A stretch of DNA of 64,000 nucleotides from Sphingobacteriales bacterium (lineage in GTDB: Bacteria; Bacteroidota; Bacteroidia; Chitinophagales; UBA2359), in assembly GCA_016711295.1 (NCBI GenBank), contig JADJTE010000012.1:62001-126000 (forward strand), read 5' to 3'. Every line of letters starts with the position of its first letter. The stretch's first letter is position 1. The position numbers and the translations under genes were made by a program. This document shows, piece by piece, positions 30,342-40,578 of the stretch. The notes under the pieces were generated by a model. The model was given only the letters and a program-made list of their open reading frames with translations. It made no database searches and was not told the origin of the DNA.

Positions 30342-32621
30342 ATGCAAACCCAATTATCAAGCTACCTACTCGGCGCAATCCTTAGTTTCCTCTTGGCAGC
30401 GGGCGCGTATTGCGGTTTCGACTCCGCCCCTAATCGCGATATTTCTGGGCAACCCGACGCAGGGCTCGTTTTGCCCTATACCGACGCGCAAGGTGTGACG
30501 GCGGCCGCATCGTCCGGCGGCACGGCAAGCGTTGTTATCGACAATAATATACAGAGTTTTTGGCAATCCGACGCGCCCTACCCTACTGGTTATATCAGCC
30601 GTGCCGACCAAAATATATTGCTCGACCTCGCCAATGCCCAAAGTACCCACCTAACAAGCAAGGACAATCCGCAATACCTGACCGATGGCAATTTGGATAA
30701 TGCCGTATCTATAAGTGTCAAAAATGGTCAGGCTGCTATTCATCTCAATTTGCCCGAAGCACAGCCGATTTACGCGCTATCTATCAAGGCACAAAGCGAC
30801 AAACCCCTGCAAATAACTGCCATCGATAGCCAGCAGAAAACGCACCTTATCGGTAGCTATCTATCCACCGACAGCTACCAACTGCGCCGCTATACGCCGC
30901 GTATTGATATGCCCATCGTGCAAATAGCTGTTGTGAGCAGCGAAGCTTTTTCGGCATTTGAAATAGCTGCGCTCAATGCTCCCCCCACGGAATACGTCAC
31001 GATCCGCCTGCCTCAAATACAACAGATAGGCTGGATTGACTCGCGCCACTATACCGCCGACCAAAACGCCTCCGAAGCCAGCTTGCAATTGAGCAGCGAC
31101 GGCAAGCAATTCAAAACAGTAGCGCGACTCAACCCCAACGCTATTCCGATAGTGCCCGTATGGATAGACCCGCCGCAAAATGCCCAATATATCCGCATTG
31201 CCCAAAGCGTAGCCGATAAAGATTGGGCAAAAGTATCAGTGTGGGAAGCCGATGCCTACGACCCCAACGGACCATTTGGCGAAGCACCACCCGCCCAAGC
31301 CCAAAACCAAACTATTGCAGAAATAATAGGCGTAAATGGCATTTGGGGTTGGGGCAACAAAAAAGGTTCGGTAGGATTAGACCACCGTAGCGGGGCACAA
31401 CTCTATGCTCGCGTAGCTACCCACGCCCGAAATTATCACGAAATGGATTGGGACATTACCGACCCCGACCATATACCCAACTATACCGCTATGGCACGTG
31501 GGCAGGGCACCGAAGCGCAACCTTGGCTCAATTGGGATACCGAATACGCGCTATGGCAGAAAGCGGGTTTGCGCATAGAACTATCGGTGAAGTTTGACAA
31601 TAACGCTGTGCACGACCCACATAAATGGAACGACCCGCAACAAGCCGCCTATAATTATGGCTATGCACTTGCCCGACATTTTGGACCCACCTACGGCAAT
31701 GGCATGGTCGAAGCAATAGAAGTGGGCAATGAGCCTAGGGATTATAGCCCTACTTTTTACCGCGCCATTCTGCGAGGTATGGCCAGCGGTATCAAAGCTG
31801 CCGACCCAAGTATCATTACATTGCCCTGCGCCCTGCAAAGCGGCTATGCACAAGCCGAACAAACCGACCTAAAAAACTATGCAGGGCTACGTATTACGCC
31901 CAACGAAGCTCAATTCATAGATGCTTGGAACTGCCACTATTACAGCCACCTGACCGACCGAGATGGCATACAACGCGGCACCTATCCCGAACACCCACAG
32001 TCGGGGTTGCGCGGAGTATTGAACGACCTACGGTTCTGCCGTCAAAACCTGCCCGACAAACCCATTTACCTCACCGAATGGGGCTGGGATAGCGACGGAG
32101 CAGGCGAAGCCTGTACGCATAGCCAATGCGTGAGCGAACATGCCCAAGCCCTATATGCCGTGCGCGGAGCTATGTGGCTCATGCGCTTGGGCATTGACCG
32201 ATTGACTTGGTATTTCTATGCCAATGGTACGGGTGGTTCTATCATCTATAACCAGTCGGGTCTAACGGGTTCGGTAGAGACAAACTTTGCACAAAAAAGT
32301 TCTTTTCGCAATTTAGAATCCTTGCGTCATTTAGTAGGCGATAAACGTTTTTTATTTGTTTTGCGCGAAGATAACGAGGCATATATTTATCTGTTGGGCA
32401 AGCCCGACGGCAAACCCACGCACCTAATGGCTTGGCGACCCGTAGCCGCCGAAGACACTCAAACAGTCATGATAAGCGTAGCTATGCGTCAAACACCTAA
32501 ACAAGCGTTGTGTTTAGACGGTCAGTCGAGCGAGGGCACAACTGCCCCTCTGCCGCGCCACCAAAATGGCAGTTGGCAGTTGGCAATATCGAGCGTACCA
32601 ATATTGGTGAGTATAGAATGA
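30342..32621 (+). CDS. Secreted clan GH-A-type glycoside hydrolase with N-terminal discoidin-like domains
   Basis: 759 residues, intact. The signal peptide spans about residues 1-26. An F5/8-type-C-like region follows (SSGGTASVVIDNNIQSFWQSD and a second copy near SKDNPQYLTDGNLDNAVS), a carbohydrate-binding fold. The catalytic part has IIGVNGIWGWG, EAIEVGNEPRDYSP with a probable acid/base Glu464 and IYLTEWGWDSDG with a probable nucleophile Glu579. This is the two-Glu arrangement of retaining clan GH-A enzymes. The family number cannot be set by eye; a GH39-like or GH5-like enzyme is plausible. It lacks an obvious T9SS tail. The downstream ~1.9 kb is repeat-rich and gene-free. Confidence 0.75.
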   Translation: MQTQLSSYLLGAILSFLLAAGAYCGFDSAPNRDISGQPDAGLVLPYTDAQGVTAAASSGGTASVVIDNNIQSFWQSDAPYPTGYISRADQNILLDLANAQSTHLTSKDNPQYLTDGNLDNAVSISVKNGQAAIHLNLPEAQPIYALSIKAQSDKPLQITAIDSQQKTHLIGSYLSTDSYQLRRYTPRIDMPIVQIAVVSSEAFSAFEIAALNAPPTEYVTIRLPQIQQIGWIDSRHYTADQNASEASLQLSSDGKQFKTVARLNPNAIPIVPVWIDPPQNAQYIRIAQSVADKDWAKVSVWEADAYDPNGPFGEAPPAQAQNQTIAEIIGVNGIWGWGNKKGSVGLDHRSGAQLYARVATHARNYHEMDWDITDPDHIPNYTAMARGQGTEAQPWLNWDTEYALWQKAGLRIELSVKFDNNAVHDPHKWNDPQQAAYNYGYALARHFGPTYGNGMVEAIEVGNEPRDYSPTFYRAILRGMASGIKAADPSIITLPCALQSGYAQAEQTDLKNYAGLRITPNEAQFIDAWNCHYYSHLTDRDGIQRGTYPEHPQSGLRGVLNDLRFCRQNLPDKPIYLTEWGWDSDGAGEACTHSQCVSEHAQALYAVRGAMWLMRLGIDRLTWYFYANGTGGSIIYNQSGLTGSVETNFAQKSSFRNLESLRHLVGDKRFLFVLREDNEAYIYLLGKPDGKPTHLMAWRPVAAEDTQTVMISVAMRQTPKQALCLDGQSSEGTTAPLPRHQNGSWQLAISSVPILVSIE

Positions 32622-32650
32622 GACCCCAAGTTGGGTTAATAATCGCAACT

Positions 32651-33038
32651 ATTTAGAGCGTACTGAAAAAGTCTTTTCCTGAAAAGGTGCTTTTAAAAAT
32701 TAGTAGCTATTTAGGCGGTTTTATCGCTCGCTTATTCATTAGACTTCTTGCAAAAGTAAAAAATCGAGCATTTAACCTTACATTTGGGAAATGCAAAAAT
32801 TACCTTAATCATTTCTTAAAATGCCGTAGGCATGTTATATTGGTAGCATCAGGCAGATACGATTCTTAGAATGCCGTAGGTATGGCATCTAACATCACAC
32901 CCCTGCGGGATACTACCGATGTTTTATCCATAGCGGGATTGAGAAGTCATTTCTTAGCACTAAAATGCTTGACACCGCCTAAATAGAGTGTGCTGAAAAA
33001 GTCTTTTCCAGAAAAGGTGCTTTTAAAAATTAATTTTT
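32651..33038. repeat. 48-bp direct repeats flanking element B2
   Basis: GAGCGTACTGAAAAAGTCTT and the sequence after it, through AGGTGCTTTTAAAAATTA, occurs at about 32655-32702 and, as a near copy starting AGTGTGCTGAAAAAGTC, at 32991-33038. Between them lies B2. Confidence 0.65.
32703..32992 (-). repeat. Shorter relative of B1 (element B2)
   Basis: Ends GTAGCTATTTAGGCGGT (32703-32719) and ACCGCCTAAATAG (32980-32992) are inverted. The interior 32730-32910 matches 595-760 of B1 in reverse orientation, including the paired TGCCGTAGGCA palindromes. Confidence 0.65.
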
Positions 33039-33097
33039 TATATTTTTACGTATGCGTAAATTGTTGTAAATCATTTTTTATGCACATTAAAAAATGA

Positions 33098-33530
33098 GGC
33101 TCTTTTATGTTTGTTGTGGAATGATTATCTTTTAGCTAATTATTATATTTACGTACATATAATATTTTTATAGCTTCCTTTCTTATCGGTGACTTCCGTT
33201 TCGTGCATAAGGAAAAAGCGTTGAAAATTAGTTTCTTGGTGCTATAATCTAAAATAACGCTACATAGCCTTGTCTGTGTCTGTTGCCGATGCCAAGGGCA
33301 TCAAACGTTTATAGACTTGTGTGTTGTATATTGTTCGACCCTTTCGGGGTCGTAGTGGTTTTATTTGTTGTTTCTATAAACATTATATCCCTTCGGGATA
33401 GGCAACATATTGGTCTATGAGCATGAAGTTGAGAAAGAGGAGAATGTCGTTTGGAATGCCTAATTTCGAAAATCTTACATTAACAGTTTTGACCTGTCAA
33501 ACGTAGCTCCACAACAAACCTAAAAGAACC
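33098..33530 (+). repeat. 433-bp MITE with 23-bp inverted ends (copy M1, uninterrupted)
   Basis: The left end GGCTCTTTTATGTTTGTTGTGGA and the reverse complement of the right end (33508-33530) agree at 21 of 23 positions. No coding capacity. The interior has two GC-rich hairpins (CCCTTTCGGGG; ATCCCTTCGGGAT). A second copy, in inverted orientation and split by an IS30-type element, lies at 60503-62053. The GGYTCTTTT ends recall ISL3-type termini, but that link is inferred. Confidence 0.8.
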
Positions 33531-33904
33531 AACAAACCTGATTGTTTGAATAAATTATTATACTTAATTTTATGTCTAATTTTTTTAGTTATAAAATACT
33601 GATTTTTAGATTATTACAATTTCAATGCGTCTATCCTGATGCCAGAGGCATCAAAGGTTTGCAGACCTAATGATGGGCAAGATAAATGCGACCCGAAGGG
33701 GCTTCTACAAACCTAAAATCTCTACGAGATTTAAACACAAGATGAAAAATAAGTAGTAATTTGGTTTGGGATTTGGGTGAGTACTTGTTTTCAAATCATC
33801 TGAAATGAAAGTTGGTACATAGAATTAATTTGCCCAATCCGCTGCTACAATCTGCCTCGCCCACGCAAAACAGAACGATTGCCGGCGCGGTATTAGTGGG
33901 ATTA

Positions 33905-34133
33905 AGAGAGCGGGCTACTATACACATATAGAACCCACTTGATAAATTTTGGACTTGCGCAAAGATGAAAATATTTCAAGCATTTAGGCAGAAACGCAAA
34001 AAGTAGCGTATTTTTGCGAGTAGATATTTTTTGGGCCGGAACAAAAAGAAAGAGAGCGAGCTACTATACACATATAGAACCCGCTTGATAAATTTTAGAC
34101 TTGCGCAAAGATGAAAATATTTCAAGCATTTAC
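33905..34133 (+). repeat. Two ~83-bp direct repeats
   Basis: 33905-33987 and 34051-34133 share the stretch from AGAGAGCG, through GCTACTATACACATATAGAAC and GACTTGCGCAAAGATGAAAA, to TTTCAAGCATTTA with four to five mismatches, 146 bp apart. Noncoding. Confidence 0.75.
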
Positions 34134-34230
34134 GATACACCAAGTTTACAATTTTTGCAAACTTGGTGTATTCTTGTATCAAAATTAACCAACTATGCAA
34201 GCTGATATTTGTTGTCACGCCCGTTGTTGC

Positions 34231-34375
34231 CTATGGCTTGGGTGAGGGGCTTAGGGGGAGTTCTGGAACTAATATCTCAATTATCTACCACTATTTCCTA
34301 AGTTCTAACGCTTGGAAATGGATATATGGTAGGTAAAATTAATGTTCAAAATTAAAAAAACCAAACCAATAATTA
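34231..34375 (+). repeat. Dispersed repeat shared with 786-885 and 42747-42810
   Basis: The stretch with GGAACTAATATCTCAATTATCT, then CTAACGCTTGGAAATGGATA, then AAAATTAATG matches 786-885 in inverted orientation. Its tail (GGAAATGGATA through ACCAAACCAATAATT) matches 42747-42810 directly. Confidence 0.65.
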
Positions 34376-34382
34376 CAAATTG

Positions 34383-34518
34383 GCAACTATTTAGCCTTGT
34401 AGGAGTATAGCCCACAAGAATCGCTATTTCTAATCGAATATGCAACGATGTCAGGCATTATTAGATAAGTATAGCCCATTACCCCATACCCAAAACCCTA
34501 TATACCCTAAATAGTTAC
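34383..34518 (-). repeat. GTAACTATTTAG MITE-like repeat, copy A6
   Basis: GCAACTATTTAGCC left and CCTAAATAGTTAC right ends, with a full-length interior in reverse orientation. It lies 50 bases upstream of the restriction gene. Confidence 0.75.
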
Positions 34519-34567
34519 CACTTTTTTTAAATCGTTTACCCACAATAAAAATAACGCATAATAATAT

Positions 34568-37500
34568 ATGAGCGCAGACAATCCAATATTAAATAGCCCT
34601 TATGTAGAGCCACTGCTGCACTACAATACAGACAGCGAAGGCAGTTTGGACTATGCAGATATTCGCAGGGGGCGAAGAATATTTAAAGCGAATTGGCTGT
34701 TATTCCAACCAGACAGACGGGACAAAAAGAAATTTTTGAATGGAACGACGAGGCCGAAGAATATATTACGCACATCATCAACCTCTGCCGCAAAGAAGTT
34801 GGACAATGGCGAACAGCCCATTACCCAAACACGACCAGAGTAAGCAAAGAACTATTGACCTTTTGGTTTAATAATCCCGAAAGGCTTGCAATCAAGAAAC
34901 TTTTCTTTGCCCAACAAGAAGCAGTTGAAACCGCCGTATGGCTCAATGAAATTGCAGAGAAATCAAACGTAGGGCAACACATTTTAAACTTGCTTCGCAA
35001 CGGACAACAAACTGTAAGTGACGACCCGACCGACCAACTTCCGAGAATTGCTTTTAAAATGGCAACGGGTTCGGGCAAGACCGTTGTAATGGCTTGTTTG
35101 ATTTGTTACCACTATTTCAACAGGCAAGAGTATAAAAATGATACTCGCTTTGCTGATTACTTCTTAGTTGTTGCTCCGGGCATCACCATCAAAAGCCGAT
35201 TAGAAGTATTGTTTGTAGATACCAGAAACAAAAACCCAAATAACATTGAAGATTACTACCGTGTTCGTGGGCTAATTCCTGCTAACATGGAGCATCGTTT
35301 AGAAAATCTGAATGCAAGAATAGTAATTACCAATTATCACACCTTTGAACCAAAAATGCTACAAGGCAACAAGCGCAGTCCGTTTGACGGCAAAGTTGAT
35401 TTACAAGGAAAGAAAATTGACACCGACAACAAAGAAGATTTTTCGCAAGTAATAAAACGAACCTTAGGGAAATTCAAATCAGGCAGTAGAATTTTAATAT
35501 TGAATGACGAAGCCCACCACTGCTATTTGCCAAAATCGAAAAGCAAAACAACCGACAACGAAGAAGCAGACGAAAATGCAAGAGCAGCAGTATGGTTTAG
35601 CGGGCTTCGCGAAATTGCAAAGAGATTTAAACTGCGAGTGGTGTATGATTTATCGGCAACGCCTTATTATTTAACTGGTTCGGGCTACACCCCTTATAGT
35701 TTATTCCCTTGGGTTGTTTCCGATTTTGGTTTGATTGAAGCCATCGAAAGCGGTTTGGTGAAAATTCCTTTCTTGCCCGAAAGCGACAATACTCAAGCAC
35801 TGACAATGCCCGTGCTGCGCAACTTATACGAGCACGTTAGAAATGAACTCCCTAAAAAAGGACAGCGAACGCAAAAGAGAGATGCAGCAGCCGAAGGCAA
35901 CAAGTTGATTGAATTGTCGCCTCAACTTCCTTCCTTGGTAAAAGGGGCATTAGACCAATTTTATAATCATTATGTTGAGTATTTTAACGGCATTAGAAAA
36001 CACAAAGAAGAAAAGGCAAATATCTTTTCTGCTCCGCCCGTTTTTATAGTTGTTTGTAACAATACGGGCGTTTCAAAAGAAGTCTATAAATACATTGCGG
36101 GTTACGAGGATGCTGATGCTGGTGCTGAGGGCAAAACCATCACCGTGCAAGGCGCAAAAGACCTGTTTAGCAATTATGACCCTGGAACAAACAAACCTTT
36201 GAAACGACCACCAACATTGCTTATTGATAGCGATGCTTTGGAAAATGGCGAACAAATAAATGATGATTTCAAAAGGATATTTGCATCGGAAATCGAAGAA
36301 TTTAAAAAAGACTATGCCCGAATGTACGGACAAGGCAGCATCGAAAAAATAACAGATGCCGAAATTTTGCGCGAAGTAGTAAACACCGTTGGGCAGCAAG
36401 GAAAATTAGGTTCTCACATTCGTTGTGTAGTTTCGGTTTCTATGCTAACCGGAAGGCTGGGATGCCAACACCGTAACCCATATTATGGGCTTGCGTGCCT
36501 TTGGTTCGCAATTGCTTTGCGAGCAAGTAGCAGGCAGAGCTTTGCGTAGAATGAGTTACTTCTTGCAAGGCTACGACAAAGACGGCAACCCAACCAACGA
36601 CAAACGCAAAATCGTTATCGAAAAATTTCCGCCCGAATATGCGCATATTATTGGCGTTCCGTTCAAAATGTTTAAAGGGGGCAAAACCGAAGCACCGCCG
36701 CCGCCGCGGCCATCTACACACGTGTTTGCATTGCCCGAACGACAAGCAGCAACGGAAATTACCTTCCCTAACGTAGTTGGCTACCGAGTTGAAAATTTAG
36801 ACGGCGAAATAAAATACGATTTTAGCAATATTGAAAATTATGAAATTGATGGCTCAAAGTTCCCGACTGAAACCATTATGACCAGTCCAATTTCTGCATC
36901 AGAAGAAAAATTGCAGGTAAAAGGTGTTTTGGAAAAACGCGACCAAGAACTGATTTTTTTAATCACCAAAGAGTTGATTAAGCAAAAATTTAGTGACGAA
37001 AATGGACAAAACCCACATTTTCATAAATTTAACAAACTAAAAAAGATTGTCGAAGAATGGTACAACGAAAAAGTGCGATTGCTCAATATTCCCGACCAAC
37101 GCTACAAACGACTTCTCTTTTTTGAAGAACCAACCAAAATTGTTGGGCATATTTTTCGCGGCATAAATCCTCACCTCAATACTACCGAGCATATTCGCCC
37201 TGTATTTAACTACTACAACAGATTCAGTAGTACCAAATATGTAAACGGCAACACAGTAAAAGAGGTGTACGCAACCGAAAAAAGCCATATTAATTTTGTA
37301 GTGATGGACAGCAACTGGGAAGGTATTTGTGCTAAAACATTAGAAGAAATTGAAATGGTAGAGTGCTATGTGAAAAATCAGTTTCTTGGCTTTGCTATTC
37401 CTTATACCAAAGACGGCAAAGACCATCATTACTTCCCTGATTTTATTGTTCGCATTAAATCTAATCACCAACCACTAACCACTAAAAACTTAATTATAGA

Positions 37501-37678
37501 AATTAGCGGTATGAGCAAAGACAAAGCCGAAAAAAAATGGTTTGTTGAAAACCGCTGGCTACCCGCCGTAAATGCCTTGAAAGATAAATACGAATACCCC
37601 GAATGGCATTTTATTGAAATAGCAAACGACATCCGAAACATCAAAAATCAATTAATAGAAAAAATAGCATCATTATAA
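34568..37678 (+). CDS. Type III-like restriction endonuclease subunit (Res, BPTD_3080-like), two frameshifts
   Basis: About 1,036 residues. SF2 helicase motifs: FAQQEAVETAVWL, motif I MATGSGKT, motif II DEAHHCYLP, motif III LSATP, and motif V/VI EGWDANTVTHIMGLRAFGSQLLCEQVAGRALRR restored across the second break. The C-terminal part has DFIVRIKSN, then NLIIEISG, then the KKWFVENRWLPAVN nuclease-type segment. The first break, at 34692, is AATTGG where AATTTGG keeps frame. The second, at 36450, is CCGG where CCG keeps frame. It acts with the methyltransferase encoded downstream. A CCACTAA heptad array (37462-37489) is translated within the C-terminal domain as NHQPLTTKN. It is followed after 3 bases by a RAYT gene. 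Confidence 0.85.
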
Positions 37679-37681
37679 CTT

Positions 37682-38230
37682 ATGCCATACAACCCTAATA
37701 TTCATCATCGCAGGTCAATCCGGTTAAAAGGGTATGATTATTCGCAGGAAGGATTATATTTTATTACCATTTGTTGTGATAATAGAGCTTCTTTGTTCGG
37801 AAAAATCGAAAATCATGAAATGATATTGAACGACGCAGGAAAAATTGCCAATGAATGTTGGTTAGAAATACCTCAGCATTTCTTAAATGTAATTTTACAT
37901 GAACATATCATAATGCCAAACCATATCCACGGAATAATCGAGATAGGGACGAAAAATGTTTCGCTTTCACAGCCTATTATTGACAATGTCGAGGAAACAA
38001 AAAACGTTTCACCCTTATTTAAATCCCCATCAAGAACAATTGGCTCTATTGTTCGAGGGTATAAAATTGGCGTGACAAAATGGTTAAGGAATAATACAGA
38101 CATACAAAAGGTATGGCAACGCGATTATTATGAACACATTATCCGAGACGAAAAAGCCTATTTTAATATCTCAAATTATATCATCAACAATCCAGCAGCA
38201 TGGAACGATGACTCATTGAAAAAAAAGTGA
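37682..38230 (+). CDS. RAYT (REP-associated tyrosine transposase, IS200/Y1-like)
   Basis: 182 residues, intact. The N-terminal RRSIRLKGYDYSQEGLYFITICC is the typical RAYT start. MPNHIHGIIEI carries the HUH metal site. WQRDYYEHIIRDEKAYFNISNYIINNP holds the probable catalytic Tyr and conserved C-terminal helix. RAYTs nick REP palindromes. It starts 3 bases after the res stop codon and lies between res and mod, with two REP-type palindromes just downstream (38273-38340). Two degenerate REP-like palindromes are also inside its own reading frame (37946-37968, 37993-38013), encoding TKNVS twice. It may be domesticated or inserted in the operon. Confidence 0.88.
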   Translation: MPYNPNIHHRRSIRLKGYDYSQEGLYFITICCDNRASLFGKIENHEMILNDAGKIANECWLEIPQHFLNVILHEHIIMPNHIHGIIEIGTKNVSLSQPIIDNVEETKNVSPLFKSPSRTIGSIVRGYKIGVTKWLRNNTDIQKVWQRDYYEHIIRDEKAYFNISNYIINNPAAWNDDSLKKK

Positions 38231-38272
38231 TATCGGACCCCGACTATCTCTATCTCTATCTCCATCTCCGTA

Positions 38273-38340
38273 GTAAGGGCGAAAAATCTTTCGCCCCAAC
38301 CCCGACTACCAGTAAGGGCGAAAAATCTTTCGCCCCGACA
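38273..38340 (+). repeat. Pair of REP palindromes next to the RAYT gene
   Basis: Two direct copies of GTAAGGGCGAAAAATCTTTC continuing into GCCCC start at 38273 and 38312 (39-bp spacing). Each forms a hairpin GGGCGAAA / TTTCGCCC with a short loop. Doublet REPs beside a RAYT gene are the classical arrangement. They lie immediately before the mod start codon. Confidence 0.85.
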
Positions 38341-38357
38341 CAAAAAACAAATAAACC

Positions 38358-40577
38358 ATGACAAAAAAAATCGAATCTATCAAGCACAACAAAGACACCC
38401 GTGCCCACATACCCAGCAAGGAAGAAGCCGGCTACGAAGATGCCAACGCCAAAGTGCAAGACGGCAAAAAGGTGTTACAACTGCCTAAAAACCCAGTAGT
38501 ACATCGCGGGCAAGACCCCGAACTATTCTGGCTCAACAAATACGGCAATGACGACCGCGACGAACTGTTGCAGGTGGACATACGTAGCCTGTATCGCCAC
38601 GAACATATAGCTCCCGAAACCCTCATTAAAAGCCTTTATAGGCTAACCGAAACCCAAAGCAGCCAAATGGACTTGTTTAGTGTAAACAAACTCTTTGGCA
38701 ACGCCTTGGAAAAAGACGAAATAGAAAAAGTAAGCGAATACTACCAACACAATGACGGCTGGACAAACCGACTCATACAAGGCGACAGCCACCTCGTAAT
38801 GGCAAGCCTCCTTGAACGCGAAGGTATGGCAGGACAAGTACAAACCATCTATTTTGACCCACCTTATGGAATCAAATACGGCGGCAACTGGCAAATAAAA
38901 CTCAACAACCGCGATGTAAAAGACGGCAGCGACGAAGCGCTAAGCAGCGAACCCGAACAAATAAAAGCATTTAGAGATACTTGGGAATTAGGCATACACT
39001 CTTACCTCTCCTATTTGCGCGACAGATTATTGATTGCCAAAGAACTATTAAACGATACAGGCTCCTGCTTTGTGCAGATTAGCGATGAAAATGTGCATTT
39101 AGTCAGAAACTTAATGGATGAAGTGTTTGGGAGTGAGAATTTTGTGAGTTTAATTGTATTTAAAAAATCTGGAAGCGAAACTACAGAGTATATTCCTACT
39201 ATTCAAGATTATATTATTTTTTATGCTAAGAATATTCAAAACTTAAAATACCGTCAGCTTTATACAGAAAAATCAACTAATACTACTGAATACAATCAAG
39301 TTATTAATGAAAAAGGGGAGTATAGAAGTTTAACAAAGGAGGAGAAAGAAAATGGCATTGAGGAGGGTTGGCAACTTTTTAAAAGTACAGATTTAAATTC
39401 TCGTTCTGGTTCAGAAAATACGTCAAAACCATTCAATTTTAATGGTAAAATTTATAAGCCACGAGTTGGAACAGGATGGAAAACAAATACAGAGGGTTAA
39501 AAAAAATTGGAGGAGTAAAAGCGTTTGATTGCTAATACAAATACATTAAGGTATACAGACGATTTGTAATGATTTCCTTCTCAAACCTTTTCAAATATGT
39601 GGGATGATGTTATGCTAGGAACGGTGAATTGCAATATATTGTTCAAACCAATATGAAGAAGTCATCAACGCTGCCTCTTAATGACCACCGACCCAGGCGA
39701 TTTAGTTTTAGACCCCACTTGCGGCAGCGGCACAACGGCTTTTGTAGCCGAGCAATGGGGCAGGCGTTGGATTACGATTGATACCAGCCGTATTGCGTTA
39801 AACATTGCCAAGCAACGTTTGATGACAGCGACATTTCCGTATTACAAATTGCACGACGAGCAAAGTGGCAATATTCGTCAAGGTTTCAAATACAAAACCG
39901 TTCCGCATATTACGCTCAAAAGTTTGGCGAATGACGAACCCCCAGCTACCGAAACATTATACGACCAACCCGAAACGGACAATAAAAAACTCCGGGTAAG
40001 CGGACCATTCACCGTAGAAACCCTGCAAAACTATGAGCCTATCAGTCCCGAAGAATTGGATAGTGATGAAGAGTTAGTAGATAGCGGACAGTTTGAAGAG
40101 ACCATCAAGCAACATTTACTTTCGGCAGGCATCAAAAACGGCAGAAAAGACGAGATGGTCGTTTTTAGGAGTGTAGAACTGTTGAGCCATTCGTATCTGC
40201 ACGCCGAACGATTTTATTTGGTAGATAGTGGTCAGGGATTAGTGGATAGTAAGGAGACACTACCCACTACTCACCAATCACTACCCACAGGCGAACGCAA
40301 AGCCTATTTTCATATCGGTCCAAAATTTGGCACGGTAAGCAAAACAGCCGTAAACGAAGCCATCAAGGAATGTCGTATAAGAGGCGATGCCAATTGGTTA
40401 ATTATTTTGGGTTTTAGTTTTGAAAGCGATATAGAAGGCAGCACCCAAACCATAAGTATGGGCAAATTTGAAGTGAGCAAAGTGCGCATACATGATGATT
40501 TATTGCAGGAAGGCTTAAAAAAGAAACCCGCCAAATCAGCCGCCAGTTTTGTAACCCATTGGCGAGCCGGATATTGA
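38358..40577 (+). CDS. Type III-like DNA methyltransferase subunit (Mod), frameshifted and split by an insertion
   Basis: Adenine-type DNA methyltransferase partnered with the upstream Res. The N-terminal specificity part (KNPVVHRGQDPELFWLNKYG) precedes RLIQGDSHLVMASLL, the catalytic DPPY in YFDPPYGIKYGGN and, after a damaged stretch at 39480-39690 with several single-base breaks, DPTCGSGTTAFVAEQWGRRW, the AdoMet-binding FxGxG-type motif. A further frame shift at about 40557 (ACCC for ACC) restores TIGEPDID. There the gene runs into a TTAGTGG heptad array and a four-helix-bundle element. The family's C-terminal part resumes at about 41073-41440. An in-frame heptad hairpin (40221-40288) adds about 24 residues. 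Confidence 0.85.
40221..40288 (+). repeat. Heptad hairpin inside the mod coding region
   Basis: A left arm of TAGTGG-type heptads (GTAGATAGTGG, then GATTAGTGGATAGT) faces a right arm of CCACTA-type heptads (ACACTACCCACTACTCACC, then CACTACCCAC), separated by about 6 bases. It is an inverted array like the ends of the 40579-41073 element but without an internal ORF. It is translated as part of Mod. Confidence 0.7.
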
Positions 40578-40578
40578 T

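Larger units (their letters stand above)
32622..34567. other. 1.9-kb gene desert built of repeats
   Basis: No credible protein gene. In order it holds a duplicated 48-bp unit flanking a B-type element (32651-33038), a 433-bp MITE (33098-33530), about 370 bp with small GCC/GGC palindromes, two ~83-bp direct repeats (33905-33987, 34051-34133), a dispersed repeat shared with 786-885 and 42747-42810, and MITE copy A6. An 80-codon minus frame at 33976-34218 overlaps these repeats and is not supported. Confidence 0.65.

Noticed and set aside
34568..37678. Type I or type ISP restriction system
   Set aside because: No specificity subunit (HsdS) is present and the separate Res and DPPY-type Mod match the type III-like BPTD_3080 layout.
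38273..38340. CRISPR-like array
   Set aside because: Only two palindromic units with a 39-bp period and no spacer series; they fit REP elements next to a RAYT.
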